Below, one piece after another: positions 51,601 to 64,000 of a stretch of 64,000 bases of DNA (its first letter is position 1; each line of letters begins with the position of its first letter). The notes under the pieces are model-generated. The model was not told where the DNA came from. It saw only the letters and a list, made by a program, of their open reading frames with translations, and ran no database searches. The stretch spans positions 217,501 to 281,500 of the forward strand of contig JAFBJZ010000778.1 in the NCBI GenBank assembly GCA_016785225.1. The letters are read 5' to 3'. Position numbers and translations under genes: made by a program. This stretch comes from Psettodes erumei (lineage: Eukaryota; Chordata; Actinopteri; Pleuronectiformes; Psettodidae).

Positions 51601-52676
51601 TTGAGAAATTAACTTCAGCCCTCATCCTCCCCCTCGTGCCCAGGTGCCGGCGGTTGGTCTCCGCTGAGCTCGGACAGGTACCAGTGGCTGGAGGTCGACC
51701 TGGGCCGGCCCACCCGAATCGCCGCCTTCGCCACGCAGGGCCGCTACGGCAGCTCCGATTGGCTGACGGCCTACCTGCTGATGTTCAGCGACACGGGGCA
51801 CAACTGGAAGCAGTACCGACAGGAGGACGGCATCGGGGTGAGTGGGCAGTAACAGTAACAGTTTCTTCCTCCACCGTCCCGCGGTAAAAAGCGAGAAAGG
51901 CCCGTGGACTACGCGGGAAAAACAAGTTGGGAAGAAAATGGATGTTAAACGGGACTTTTTCCTGTCGCCGTAGCTGCTGCGCTCGCAGTTTCTCCGCCAC
52001 GCCGCGCCCACGGATTGCAAAACGTTACGAATCCGAGAGCAGGGGGTTTAGAAACCGTGGGCACGGATCGCAAATCCATAGGTGCGGATTTGCACATAGC
52101 TCTTTATATATTTCTCCTCTGACCCCCGGGAGGAGGAGGAGGAGGAGGAGGGGAGTCTCCCCCAACACACACACACACACCCATTCTATTAATCACATAA
52201 CACTTAGATAGTCGGTAGGAGCGGCGGAGCATTACCTCGCAGTTCTCGCCGTTGCGGCGCTTTAAAGCGAGAGGTGAGGATCTCGCGGCGCGGGCGAAGC
52301 CGATGTCGGGCCGAGACGTCTCCGGGAGGAAGAACAGAGAAAAGGGGCTTTTCGCAGCTTAAAAGCTTGTTGATTTCACACTCAGCGTAAATCGGGATAA
52401 ATCCGCCGCGGCGTCTCAAAAGTCCCTCTGAAGCCGCACATATTAGTCAGCCTGGTTTATTATGGCTTTTCGGGGTGGTGGGGGTGGGGGTGGTGGTGGT
52501 GGGTGGAGGCTGACTGCTGAGCTGCTTCATCAGTCACAGCTCCTCCAGGACCTCGCTCTCCTCTAAGCCGAGAGGCCGGAGTCAGCGAGGCTGAGTAATG
52601 CTCTCTCATTCGCTCGCCTCCCCTCCGTCTCCTTGCACATCTGCCACGAAGGATGCAAAAGGGCAGATGGCATTGG

Positions 52677-52727
<51 letters not shown>

Positions 52728-55700
52728 ATATATTCTTCTAAGCTGGGAATACGGCGTCCTTAAGCGTTAATGGAGGGGAAGGGATCGGCGGAGCGTCGCA
52801 GATTTCCCTGCAGGACGGGCTCTTGTTAACGAGCGGAGGGGAAGTTTATATTAAGTCTCCGCGAGAACAGTCGAAAGGTGTTGTGAGGTGGCAACCACGA
52901 CGGTTTCGGGTAATAGATGAGGTTTCTATTTACCGCCGCTGATTTCGCCCGTGAAAAGCGTTTTCCAGTGACTCATTTGTTTTGCCTCCCTCCGTTTTCC
53001 TCGCACAAATGAGGCGGAAGCAAAAACGCGCTTTTCTCAATCAGCCGCTGACGCTGAGCGATGGGGTTCGCGAGGCCGCGGCGTTTAAAAACTCTTTTCG
53101 TTACTTCCCACTCCAGTTCCCCTCGGCGCGACGGTGCAAAGTCGCGTGTCAGAGTTTAGAAAAGTTGTGTCTAACGGTGACTTCCCTGCCCCTCTCCCAC
53201 TCGGTCAAATGAGGAGGTCAAAGGTCAGGATCGGCGCCGCGGGTTCTGCGGGCGGATGTTGCTCACCAAGCCGTCCTTCTGCCCCATCACTCCCTAACTG
53301 CCTCTTTAATCCTGCGTTGGCTTTATTTGCATATAAATTAAGAAAACTCAAGTAATGAGCAAAGTTTGTGTTTGTTTTTTTTAAGGTTAAATAAAGAGAG
53401 AGAGGAACATCAGGAGCTGGAGACAGGTGCACAATCAAACAAAACGTTGTTTACTCGTCGTTTGAAACGAAGCAGAACCGGTTTGTAAAAGGGAAGAAGA
53501 AGAGAAGAGGTGGCGAGATCTCAGGGGTTAATAACTGTCATCCTCCACGGACCAGGTGTTTACCAAAAATGCTCCTAATACGTATAAAACCGCACTTTGT
53601 GCTTCGCAAATCTAATTTTCTACCTGATTGAGAAACCGCTCGGCGGGAACGCGGCCCTATCTCCGCAATATTCCCTTCATTAAGTGGAAAATCAAATGTA
53701 TCACCGCTCGCCGAAGCCGCGGGGATCGCGGTTCGGCTCCGGCGAGCAGATGAGAGAGCGCGTTTCGCCCGTTTGAGTTTGAGTCGCGCGTTGTCTCCAC
53801 GACAATAAAGACCCGCGGGCGGGGGGAGAAATGTCACGGCAGCCACAGCCGGGTTTAACTTCCCGCCTCCCGTCTTCCCCAGGCCTTTCCCGGCAACAGC
53901 AACGCCGACAGCGTGGTCCAGCACAAGCTCCGGCATCCGGCCGTCGCCCGCTACGTCCGCCTGATCCCGCTGGACTGGAATCCCAACGGCCGGATCGGAC
54001 TCCGGCTGGAGACCTACGGATGTCCTTACGGTCGGTCCTTTTCCAGGATACCTGCAAAAATATTACACGTTAATTTGCATTTTTCAGCTTTTATCCCCGA
54101 ACCGAAATCCAAAGAAGCTCAAATTTCCTGGAGTTGTAGGAATTATTATTTTTTTTTTTTCCCATTTGCAGCAGACTGAATATTTTCAGTCGATAACATT
54201 TGGTTCGCTTTTGATTCCACCGTTTATGCTGATGCTCGTCCGTGACCTGCGCTAACTCGTCGATCCCGATTAGCGTCGTGACATTTCCTGTAATTTAAGA
54301 TGGCGTTCACCTCATTTTATCGTAATGAACGAATTCGTTCGCCCGACATCCTTTGTGGTGTTTGTAGGGATTCTCCTCCGCCGGCTCGTCGTGCCGTTTT
54401 TTTAAGGAAACGGGCGAAACGGGAGGTGAAATGGGAAAGCGTGTGAAACTGTTTCACGCTTGAAAGGAAGGAAGGAAGAGACGGCGGTTCGGACATTTGT
54501 AAGGCACGCTGCAGCAGAAATGAAATTACACGTCCAGACACAAGGAACGGAAACGTCCCAGTAACCGCGGCGTAAGAGCCCGCCGTCCTTGAAAGAGTGC
54601 GTTTGGTTTGTACGCCTGCGCCTCTCTGTCGGCGGCGTCACAGAAATGGGACTTAATGAGACTCCGGCGACACTTCCTGGAGAGAGAGAGAGAGAGAGGG
54701 AAAAACTCCGAGCTCTGACTTCAGAGTAATTAAAATCCTGGGGTTGTGCTGTTTCGCCGCGTCGCTGTCAGCAGCAAACGGTCCGAACGCGAGAGACGAC
54801 GTTTCTAATTTGACGCTCGACTTAGCGCCGACCGTAAAGCGGGAGATTTGCGCGTCACGAGCGACACGGAGGAAGAGATATATCGCGATGTCGCGGCTAA
54901 CGCGCGGTTTTGTCGCTCCTCAGACTCCGACGTGGTGAGTTTCGACGGCCGCGGCGGCCTGGTCTACAGGCTGAGCCCCCGGCCGAGGCCGGCGGCCCGG
55001 GAGGGCGTCTCTCTCAAATTCAAAACCCTGAGGAACTCCGGGACGCTGCTGCGCGCCGAGGGACGGAGCGAGCGCGGCCTCGCGCTGGAGCTGGAGAAAG
55101 GGAAGCTCCGCCTCGTCCTCCGTCAAGGTAAAAATCACCAAGGCCCTCGCGGTGTCGCTTCTTTTCTTTCTTTTTTTTTTCTTTTTCGGCCATCGGAGCT
55201 CTTCATTTGTAATCCGGCTGCAGCCGTTGAATGTGTCATTACATTTCCCAGCAGGCCGTTCTTCTCATGTCTTCTTTTCAAATGGAGTTATTTACCTCCC
55301 GCCGGGTGCCGTCTTCATTTCCTTCCTCCTCCTCCTCCTCCCCATTAGACATCTGTAATCCAAACACTACATCTTTATGCTCATTAGCTCTGCGTATCCG
55401 CCTGCGACGCTTCAGACTTAAAAATCATATATTTGTGTTTCCGTGAGTGGGAGAACCTCGTTAGCGCCGGAGCTCACGGCCGTTAGCTTTAATTTTGAAA
55501 GGAAAACTTCGATGAAGGTTGAAAATTTAAAGCTTGGACTTGATTTCAGTTTCGTCGCTCGGTTATGAAAGACGAGTGTGGAGGGAGACGGCGAGGGTCA
55601 GGGCGTAGCGTCATCATCTCCTCCTCCTCCTCTTCCTGCACGTACGCACATTTCCCAGCATGCCTTTCTCCGTGAGCACGGACCGCAGCGCTGCAGGTCC

Positions 55701-55826
55701 GTCAGAAGATGAGCTTCTCCCACCGCAAAAAAAAAAAAGTGTTCAACTTAAAACAAAAGTAATTATCTGATTTGCACCTTTACCTGCATTAGCTTCTCAT
55801 TAGTGTTTTTCTCCTGTTTGCCCCCC

Positions 55827-55877
<51 letters not shown>

Positions 55878-57642
55878 AGCAGCTTCGGCGACACTTAACA
55901 GAAGACGCTTAGTTCCACTCGGTTTGCCGGGAGCCGTCCCCGGCTGTCTGAACGAATCCACGCCGCCTCATTAAAATGTAGGCGCGCTCTCCCACTTCCT
56001 CATCGCTACGCAATTCGTCAAGATGTCGCCGTCACGCGCCCGTGGCTCGCCGTAACGCCCTCTGCCCCAGGGAAGGTAAATACGCCGGGGGTCGGCATCG
56101 ACCGACGGTTGTGCCTTCTGGTTCGAGATGAAAGTGAAGTTTTCTGGCTTTTTTTTCTCTCCCCTATAAGATAAAAAAAATACTTTTGTTGGGATTTACG
56201 TCCGCAGTCGTCGATGGTTGTCAAGGTCGCCGATCGGTGCAGAAGTTTAAAAACTGCTGATGACGGTGACTGATTTTGGAGCTGGAAAAAAAAAAAAAAA
56301 GAAAAGCAATTAGAGGCAGTTACTTCAGCGCAGAGGAAGTTTGTTGACAAAACGTTGGCAGCTCATCTACAGGGATGCTCACTCTTCTGCATCTTTAAAT
56401 GACTTCTAAAATAAAAAATAAAAACTTTTTCTCTTTATTTCTCCTCCGGCCGGGGCGCTGAACGCGGGACGTTTCAGAAATGTGCGTGGGTTCGGAGGTC
56501 GGAATCGACGGCGACTCGATCGTTCGAGCCGAGCGGAATAAAATGAAAACGCCGAAAAAACAATTACGGCGGCCTGTCATCTGATAAGACCCGTCAGCGT
56601 CCTCCAGCGAAATTAGATCTGGAGCCGCAGACAGACGATGATTCTGTGATATTGCCTCTGGGAGATGTCTGACACACAGGAGACCCACACTGTACAAACA
56701 AAAACAACAACAACAAGGGAACTTGTAGCAGCGGCCTCTCAGGTCACAGAGGTCACAGAGCGGGGACGACTTCCTCACAAAGAAACGAAGACGACCTCGG
56801 CGAAACTTCAGGAGATCCCGAAAGTTTTTTTTTTTTTAAAAACACCGGAGACGCGACGGCGCTTATCGTTTTCCTTAATGGATCTTACAGCTAATTGGAA
56901 AGTAAACACACACCTACGAGTTCTTCTCCTCTCTGGTTTTTTTTTCTGCATATCTGTAGGGTTTAGAGCAATCTGTACCTTATTACAGACATCCTTGTTT
57001 TTACGACCCTCCTAAACATTTTAAGGCGCCCTGCGGACTTTTCACACAAAAAAACAACACAAAAGTTATGTTTTGCATTTTCGTGTTTCTCACCAGGAAC
57101 AGTTGTGACGTGCGTTCTCGCCTCATAAAACATGAAAAGTTCATTTCTTCAGTATATAATTTATTCTTTTCTTCCTCCTCGCTCGTCCATACCGCCCCCT
57201 ACAGGCCGCTCGCATCATGTCACGCGTGACCAACGAAACGAGAACGTCTCCGTCGCATTATTGGACGTCAAACATTCGACGCCCGGACTCCCCTCGCTCT
57301 TTCTTTTTCCCACGCCGCCGCGGCGTCTGATTCGTATTTAACGACCGAGCCCGTTTAGCACCGACTTCGCCACAAACCTTTGCGTTGGGCAGCGAAGAGA
57401 GCAAAAGCCCCCCCTCTCTCGTCCATTTACGCCTCATCTTCCTCCTCATCTTCCTCTCTCCGCTGCAGGCAGGAGTCCCTCGCCGGACGGCCGCCGCGTC
57501 GTGTCGCTGGGCAGCCTGTTGGACGACCAGCACTGGCACCGGGTCGCCGTGGAGCAACACGACGGCCGCCTCAACCTCACCGTGGACGACAGCGCCGCGT
57601 GGGTGCAGGTCCCGCCAAGGTTCGCCCATTGGGACTACGACC

Positions 57643-57688
<46 letters not shown>

Positions 57689-57719
57689 AATGCACGCAAC
57701 AGCCCCCCCGGCTTTAATT

Positions 57720-57750
<31 letters not shown>

Positions 57751-58054
57751 CTCACACACAGATGAGCGTGGGAACAGACTCCCGCGGGTCAGACGGGAAC
57801 TTCTACGGCTGTTTGGAAAACCTGGTGTACAACGGTGTGAACCTGGTGGAACTCGCCAAGCAGCAGGACCAGCGGGTCACAGTGAAGGTAAAGAGAGTCA
57901 CTGTGTGTGTGTGTGTGTGTGTGTGTGTGACATCGCCATAGGATTCCTTACGGGTGTAACTGGACCACCGTCCCGTTCGCTTTAAGGATAAAAGGCAAAG
58001 GAAGCGTCTCCTCACTCGCAGCCCTTTTTTATTGCAGATGCTCATAATGAGCAG

Positions 58055-58089
<35 letters not shown>

Positions 58090-58967
58090 TTTGTGCGTCC
58101 GCTCGGCCGCCCGTCACTTGAACTACCCCACGGAGAGCTTTCAGATCGGATCGTGTGTCCGTGCGCCGCTGACGACAGCGAGACTCAGCGTTCCCCCGCG
58201 GCGAACCCGAGACGCGGCGTTATCGCTCCTGCAAGTGGACCTGCTGCAATTACAGCTTCTCGGAGGCGGCGGCGAGCGGCGAGCACGCTCCCGGCCTTTT
58301 GATCGCCGCCTTCGCCCCGCGTGCTCCCCCCGCCAAAAAAAAAAAACCACTTTCCTCCGTGACCTCGGAGAGGCGGCGGGTGACATTGCTTATTCTGAGC
58401 CGGGCTATTATCGTTATGGTAATGCTCCCGCGCTCTTTAAGGAGACGTGCTGATGAGATCTCCGTGCATGAGGGCGCCGCCACGCAGCCGCGGAAATTAA
58501 TTTATATTCATGCGTTATCGTGTTTTCCCTCTTTTGCCAGAATAACTTCTCCTCTCTCTCTCTCTCTCTCCTCCTCCTCCTGCTCCTCCTGCTCCTCCTC
58601 TTCTCCCTCCATCTCAGGGCAATGTGACCTTTTCGTGCGACGAACCCGTTTTCGTTGCCATGACGTTCACCAACCCCCAGAGTTTCCTCTGGTTGCCGAT
58701 GGCGACCGACACGCTGCTGCTGCTGCTGCTGCGGCGGTGGGCTTGTCCGTGGGGCTCCAGTTCCGGACGTGGAACGAGGCGGGGCTGCTGCTGACCTTTG
58801 ACCTCCCAGACCAAGGGGGCGCCGCCTGGCTGTACCTGAGCGGGGGCGCGCTCCGCCTGCGGATCCGCAAGCCCGGCCGGGCGCCGCTGGAGCTCGGCGC
58901 GGGTACGTCTGAGCGCGAGCGACACAAAACCCCACGTCTCCAAATTTGACATCCTGCAGACGCACTC

Positions 58968-59024
<57 letters not shown>

Positions 59025-59714
59025 TCAGGTTCGGCCCTGAATGACGGGCAGTGGCACTCCGTGGCTCTCACCTCCGGACGGGGACGCCTGACCGTCGCGG
59101 TGGACGGGGACGACGGCGCCTCCGCTCACGCCGCTCCGGCGTTCCTCGCGACCACGGGTCGACTTTTCTTCGGCGGTAGGAGACGAGCGAGCGAACGCAC
59201 AACTCTGCGTATTTGCGAGTGCGCGACCTCGCGGTGAGTCGCCGCTGTCCCTCTCGCGTGCAGGTTGCCCCGCTGGCGGGAGCCGCCCGGATTGCGCCAA
59301 CCCGTTCGCGGCTTTCCAGGGCTGCATGCGTCTTCTGAGCGTGGACGGCCGGCGGGTGGACCTGATCCAGGTGCAGCAGAGGCTCATGGGAAACTACAGC
59401 CACCTGCAGATCGACATGTGCGGCATCATCGACAGGTTGGTTTACGCGCGGCGTGCTGTTGTGCTGTTTTTATGTGTGAATTACAGGAATTTAAAGTTTT
59501 GTCGTCCTCTCATAAAATCCTGCTAATCTCCCTCTGAAGGCTCCCTGTGTTACATCGGGATTATTAGACAGCGGTGGATTAGGAATTACGGCGACAGTCG
59601 TTTCCAAAAATATTTCCCCTGCTCTGAAAATAATCCTGTTTTGTTTTCGTCTCTTTGTGTCTTGGTTTATTTGTGAGAGGCAGTGATCCTGTTTGGGCTG
59701 TTGTGTATGCAGGA

Positions 59715-59762
<48 letters not shown>

Positions 59763-61302
59763 TAACCTTTCGCGTTATTGCTCAGCAGAGACCAGAGTGA
59801 AAATGAGCACAGTGAGAAAAACTGTTTTTGTTTTTTCCTCCTCTTTTTGTTTTTTTGTTTGTCGCTGCCAAGTCGCCGTTCTGCTCCCGGTGTTTTATCC
59901 ACTCGGGCCCCGGCCGCCGCCGCGTCTCGCTACGCAGGTTTGAGAAAGGAATTATGGGATATGAGCTTTCAAAGTTGCTGTTAGCGAACAGAGAGTATTG
60001 ACACGTTTGCCCCGGGGGTTTTTTTCTTTCTGCCTCTGCTGCCAAAACCTCCGTCTTTGTCGCTGCGTTTTATGTTTCGGACGGCGGCAGACTCTTCCCC
60101 GGCCATTCAGACCGATTTCAAAGCGTTATGAACGAGTTTGCGCCGCCGTTACGGCTGCGGAGGATCTCCGGTCGTAAAACGGTAAACGTCTTAATGTGGC
60201 CGATTAAACAGAAAGCGGCTCCACAGAAGAGGATTTAGGTGCGAGACGATCGTGTCGCTCACTGCGCCCGTACATCTGTTAGCAATTAGCTGCTTCGTTT
60301 TCGATAAACAAAGCGGGGCCACGGGGTTCGAGCGGGAGATAATCACGTGTGTTGATCGCTTGTGCGTTTCGCTCAAACGACTCAAACTGCGAAATCATCC
60401 CTGAATTACACCGCTGATGGGAACCGGCGTGCCGATCTGCCGCAACAATAAAAGCAGCCGCCCGTTTACGAAAACGGTGACGCGGAGCAGCGAGCTGGGG
60501 GAGAAATAAAAAAAATCCATTCCCGCCGCTGGACGAGATCGATACTCCAGACGTTTCCGTGTCATCGGCCGCCGGAGAAACCGCGGCCTCCTCTTTCTCC
60601 GCAGAAAAATGTCACGGCGAGCTCCGCCGTGTCGGCGTGGCGTTGTTTCACGGGAGAGCAATAACGCTCGGACACGACAGCAGACCTTTTTCCAAATCAT
60701 TAGAGCCGGTTGGTAAATAGCGTGAGCGTTTCAATAAAATGTCACGGTGGAGAAATGGATTCACGCCCCTCACCTCCAACCCACGCTACGCCTCGCCGAA
60801 AGACGCGCCCCAACTTATCGACGGAAAAGATTAGTGACGTTTTGCTGGACGTGACTATTTCCACGTAAGCGAGGCGACGGCGGCCCTTTTTTCAGGTCGA
60901 TCCGCTATTTATGTCGTCAATCGCGTCCGAGGCTCCGTTGAAGGAGAGAGAGAGCTTTTTTTTTTTTACGGCATCGTTAGCGAATTCCTTGAAGGGATGA
61001 CAGGAGTAAAACAGTCAGAAACACGCGGCGGGGTCGTAGCGTCGCGGCGGCTGACGTACGCTTTTATGAAGGCGATAAAGGAGGCGGAGAGCCGGGCGGT
61101 AGTTAGATACGGGACGCAGGGAAAATGGAGGTGAGGCGTGAAGCGCCGTTTAACGGTCGCACCTCTCTCTCTCCCTCCGCAGGTGTTCTCCGAATCGCTG
61201 CGAACACGGCGGCGGCTGCTCTCAGTCCTGGAGCACCTTTCACTGCAACTGCTCCGGCACCAGCTACAGCGGAGCCACCTGCCACAGCTGTAAGCACGCC
61301 GT

Positions 61303-61379
<77 letters not shown>

Positions 61380-63709
61380 ACGAAAGGTCAGCGCTCGCGT
61401 TTCCCGCAACGCCGCGAGGAAGTCAGACCAGGAGAGAAAGATAAAGAAAAGTAAAAGAGCAAGTAATCTGACATGCAAAATGTACACAGAAAACAATAAA
61501 GAACATAATATGTACATACATGTATATATGTGTGTGTGTGTATATATATATGTACACAAATACTACTGCTACTTCTTTGCCATCTTGGATAATTCTGCAC
61601 AACGCGAGTAAGACACCAGGTTTTGAAGAGAAACCGCACGACAGCGAGGTGCCGCCGTCTCATTCCTCCGTTAGTCGATCATATTGATTGGTTCTGATGG
61701 GAAATAAAAAGAGAGAGAGGACGTCTGCCCCGCGGGGAAGGCGGTGACGTCCGTCTCCATCCGTCTCTCCTCCTCCTCCTCCTCCTCCTCAGCGATACAC
61801 GAGCAGTCCTGCGAGGCGTACAAACACAGAGGGAACACGTCGGGCTTTTATTACATCGACGTGGACGGCAGCGGGCCCGTCGGACCGCAGCTGATATACT
61901 GCGACATGACAGGTAGCCGACGCGCACGTCAAAACACACACACTTTCATCCTGCTGAGTGAAGACAACTTCCTCTATGAAAATGGAAAAATAAAAAAAAA
62001 AAAAAAAGCTGGCTTTTTCCTCTCGCGCCACCAGAGGACAAGACGTGGACGGTGATTCAGCACAACAACACGGAGCTGACCCGAGTCCGGCCGGCGCCGG
62101 GCCGGAGCCGCCACTCGGCCCGCTTCGCCTACGCGTCCGACGAGGAGCAGCTGGCGGCCGTCATCGGCCGGTCGGAGCACTGCGAGCAGGAAGTGACCTA
62201 CCGCTGCAGGAAGTCGCGTCTCCTCCACGCGCCAGGTCCGAAACGTCATCGCCTCGTCGCCGTCGCGGCCGAATCTCCGGCGCTCCCCGGGGGGGTTTAA
62301 CGTTACCTGTGCGTCTTCCAGACGGCGCTCCTCTCAGCTGGTGGGTGGGGGGTCCAGGTGAGGGGCGGGCGCAGACCTACTGGGGCGGGGCGGCGCCCGG
62401 CAGCCTGCGCTGCGCCTGCGGCCGACAGCGGAGCTGCGTGGACCCCAGACACCACTGCAACTGCGACGCCGACGGCGCCGACTGGTACCGTGTCACTCTT
62501 TTTTTTTTTTTTCCTCTCTCCCTTCTGCTTCCTGCTCCGTCTTCTCCACCCTCTTTTTTTTTTTTTTTTTTTATTTCTCCTCCCTGTAATCTTGTGGTCG
62601 TTCCTCTCGCCTTCGCCGTCCAGGGCCAACGACTCGGGCCTGCTGACCCACAAGGAGAACCTCCCCGTCAGGTCTCTGGTGCTGGGCGACGTCCACAGGC
62701 CCGGCTCGGAGAGCGCCTACAGGGTCGGGCCTCTCCGTTGCCATGGAGACAGTAAGTGCCGGCACCTAAACCATGCGATATGCAGACGTGTGTGTATGTC
62801 TAATGGTAAGGACGCGTAGCGCCGTGAAAGCTGGGAGTATCCGGATGGGGATTAAGAGGTTTTGACCCGTTTTCCCAGAAACCCTGTGGAACGCCGCGTT
62901 CTTCGACCAGGAGACGTCCTACCTCCACTTTCCCACGTTCCACGGAGAGCTGAGCGCCGACATCTCCTTCCTCTTTAAGACCACCTCGTCCTCCGGCGTC
63001 TTCCTGGAAAACCTGGGCATCAAAGACTTCATCCGGATCGAACTCCGCTGTAAGTAGAGACCTTTCAGGTTCTGATCCGGGTTATGTTGCTGCCTGGAGC
63101 ACAGATCGGCTCAGATCCTCTTAAAAAAAAAAATAAATAAAAAATAGTTTTCCAGCAACTCCACCATTTATTTCTGCTCCTGTGGGAAATCAGGGCGGTG
63201 TCGTTGTTCCGGCCCGCCACCGTACGTCTTCTTTATGGTTCTCTGCGTCGCGGCCGCGCGTCCTCCATGACAACGGCTTTTGATGAAGCGCCGTGTCATT
63301 TTATATGACTTACTAAAAGCCGGGTCTGATGGAAACAGACGCACACGTACCTCTTTGTGACCGGCGATGTAACACACACACACACACACACGCAAGAGAC
63401 GGCGGTTGTGCGAGAAATGCGGTCACCTGATCTCACCTCTTGAACTAATGGCAGGTCGTTCTGCGTTTTTTGCTCGAAGCTGCAGCTTTCAGACGAGAGA
63501 GGAGAAGCGCTCTTTCTCTTTTTTTGTGTGTGTTTTGAGTCTTATTTTGTTGCAAGTACAAAAAAAGGCGTGTTGTTTTTCTTTCTTTACCCGCGGAAGT
63601 CGTGCACTCTTTTTTCAAAAGCAAATTTCATTCGAACGACGCACGTGAAGTTTGAAATATCCTGCGCACGAGTAGAACGCAGACGTTATTTTAAACTCCT
63701 TCAGACCAG

Positions 63710-63750
<41 letters not shown>

Positions 63751-64000
63751 CACGAGGATAATCCGTCTCCACCTCCCCCCCCACCACGTGCAGCCTCCAC
63801 CGAGGTCCTCTTCTCCTTCGACGTGGGTAACGGCCCGCTGGAGGTCGCCGCCACGGCCGGCTCCCCGCTGAACGACGACAGGTGGCACCGCGTGCGCGCC
63901 GAGCGCAACGTCAAGGAGGCGTCGCTCCGCCTGGACGAGCTCCCCGCGGCCGCGCGCCGGGCGCCCGCCGACGGGCACATCCACCTGCAGCTCAACAGCC
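37168..64000 (+). CDS. cntnap4: Contactin-associated protein-like 4 (Caspr4), 17 exons, 3' end outside window
   Basis: A neurexin-superfamily neuronal adhesion protein. Exons: 37168-37252, 47199-47309, 51644-51837, 53883-54030, 54924-55127, 57469-57644, 57762-57887, 58618-58902, 59029-59175, 59264-59435, 61183-61289, 61793-61912, 62035-62235, 62322-62484, 62624-62751, 62879-63049, 63794 onward. In order they give a signal peptide (about 1-28; a second in-frame Met is at residue 12), a discoidin/F5-8C domain (exons 2-4), LamG1 (5-7), LamG2 (8-10), a six-cysteine EGF module (11), a fibrinogen-C-like region (12-15) and the start of LamG3. Closest recalled relatives are human CNTNAP4/3, from SSSHGPGFAKLNRREGAGGW, EQSCEAYKHRGNTSGFYYID and SGVFLENLGIKDFIRIELR. 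Exon 8 is one base off phase. LamG3-LamG4, the second EGF and the membrane anchor lie beyond the window. Start context GTCGCCATGG is strong. Confidence 0.95.
37253..47198 (+). other. cntnap4: Intron 1 of cntnap4 (9.9 kb)
   Basis: The donor AGGAG followed by GTGAGT and the acceptor TTTCGCAG delimit it. No other coding exon is recognised. It holds TG arrays (38023-38037, 38797-38823, 39580-39617), a GA array (38239-38278), a CAT array (about 40092-40112), a quiet repeat-poor stretch (44540-45600) and a CpG-rich promoter-like block (46100-46480). Confidence 0.6.
46100..46476 (+). promoter_or_regulatory. cntnap4: Candidate internal promoter/first exon in cntnap4 intron 1
   Basis: This CpG-rich block contains a GCTAAC/GTTAGC cluster (46316-46432). 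It ends in a strong plus-strand donor (CACGGCG followed by GTGAGT at 46477), 722 bases before coding exon 2. No in-frame ATG connecting to exon 2 was found, so any transcript would have a non-coding first exon or start at a downstream Met. Inference only. Confidence 0.35.
47310..51643 (+). other. cntnap4: Intron 2 of cntnap4
   Basis: No further exon is recognised in this 4.3 kb. It contains poly-A/T runs, a CTT/CCT tract near 49268-49302 and short TG runs. Confidence 0.5.
55831..55874. repeat. (CA)22 microsatellite
   Basis: A CA array in the cntnap4 intron between exons 5 and 6. Confidence 0.95.
57645..57750 (+). repeat. cntnap4: (TG)n arrays filling the intron between cntnap4 exons 6 and 7
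   Basis: The intron is only 117 bases. It opens with a TG array that includes the donor GT itself (57645-57687) and carries a second TG array (57723-57750) just before the acceptor CTCACACACAG. Confidence 0.9.
58973..59022 (+). repeat. cntnap4: (TG)25 next to the cntnap4 exon 9 acceptor
   Basis: A perfect TG array ends six bases before the acceptor AG, replacing the usual polypyrimidine tract with a short TCCTC. Confidence 0.95.
59436..61182 (+). other. cntnap4: cntnap4 intron between exons 10 and 11
   Basis: No exon is recognised in this 1.7 kb stretch. A CA array is at about 59716-59759 and a GA run near 60944-60955. Confidence 0.6.
61306..61376 (+). repeat. cntnap4: (TG)35 microsatellite after cntnap4 exon 11
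   Basis: A TG array of about 70 bases starting 16 bases after the exon 11 donor. Confidence 0.95.
63715..63748. repeat. cntnap4: (CA)n microsatellite before cntnap4 exon 17
   Basis: A CA array in the last intron of the window. A shorter one is at about 63371-63390. Confidence 0.9.

Noticed and set aside
52460..52723. Frame with poly-Val-Cys and poly-His
   Set aside because: Produced by the TATATA(CA)n array and a GGT repeat in a cntnap4 intron.
37168..64000. Naming the gene cntnap5 or cntnap2
   Set aside because: The residues around the discoidin start, the EGF-to-fibrinogen-like junction and LamG3 fit CNTNAP4/3 better from recall, and CIAO2B linkage on human 16q agrees. A tree would settle it.

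Overview
The window is nuclear DNA of a ray-finned fish, most likely a percomorph teleost with a compact genome. The evidence is vertebrate-type genes with many introns of only about 80-200 bases, very dense (CA)n/(TG)n and (CCT)n microsatellites, CpG-rich promoters and a vertebrate-type tRNA-Ser gene. There is no prokaryotic, viral or CRISPR signal. Most long open frames, especially those coding for TH/CV dipeptide runs or poly-Phe/Lys/Gly, are shadows of microsatellites and exons.

Layout. (1) 1-1173: 3' flank, probably the tail-to-tail border with another gene. (2) 1174-6005, minus strand: gpr155 (LYCHOS), 19 coding exons plus a 5'UTR exon at 6481. (3) 6889-6970, minus: tRNA-Ser(CGA). (4) 8634-11142, minus: wipf1 (WIP), 8 coding exons, with a distal 5'UTR exon near 17301 and a long repeat-rich 5' intron. 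(5) 18383-18566, minus: an unplaced terminal-exon-like fragment. (6) 19131-20466, minus: ciao2b (fam96b), 5 exons, including an AT-AC (U12-type) intron. (7) 20641-36900: intergenic DNA without recognisable genes, holding CTCF-like motifs and possible conserved non-coding blocks. (8) 37168-64000, plus: cntnap4 (Caspr4), 17 exons seen, running off the right edge inside the third laminin G domain.

The exon models were built by hand from homology to the human proteins, splice dinucleotides and reading phase. The gpr155 and ciao2b exon lengths add up to whole codon numbers (953 and 160 codons including stop). wipf1 is one base too long and cntnap4 exon 8 is one base off phase. Each shift can be placed in or beside a homopolymer or triplet run, so these are probably assembly errors or recent indels.

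The genes are not an operon-like system. gpr155 acts at the lysosome (cholesterol to mTORC1), wipf1 on actin and WASP, ciao2b in cytosolic Fe-S cluster delivery and cntnap4 at the neuronal surface. gpr155-wipf1 are neighbours on human 2q31, while CIAO2B and CNTNAP4 both lie on human 16q, so the window spans a synteny junction. I found no new biochemical system. The best leads are the AT-AC intron of ciao2b, a roughly 100-residue low-complexity insertion inside the gpr155 DEP domain, sense-strand UG repeats at splice sites, and several candidate regulatory elements.
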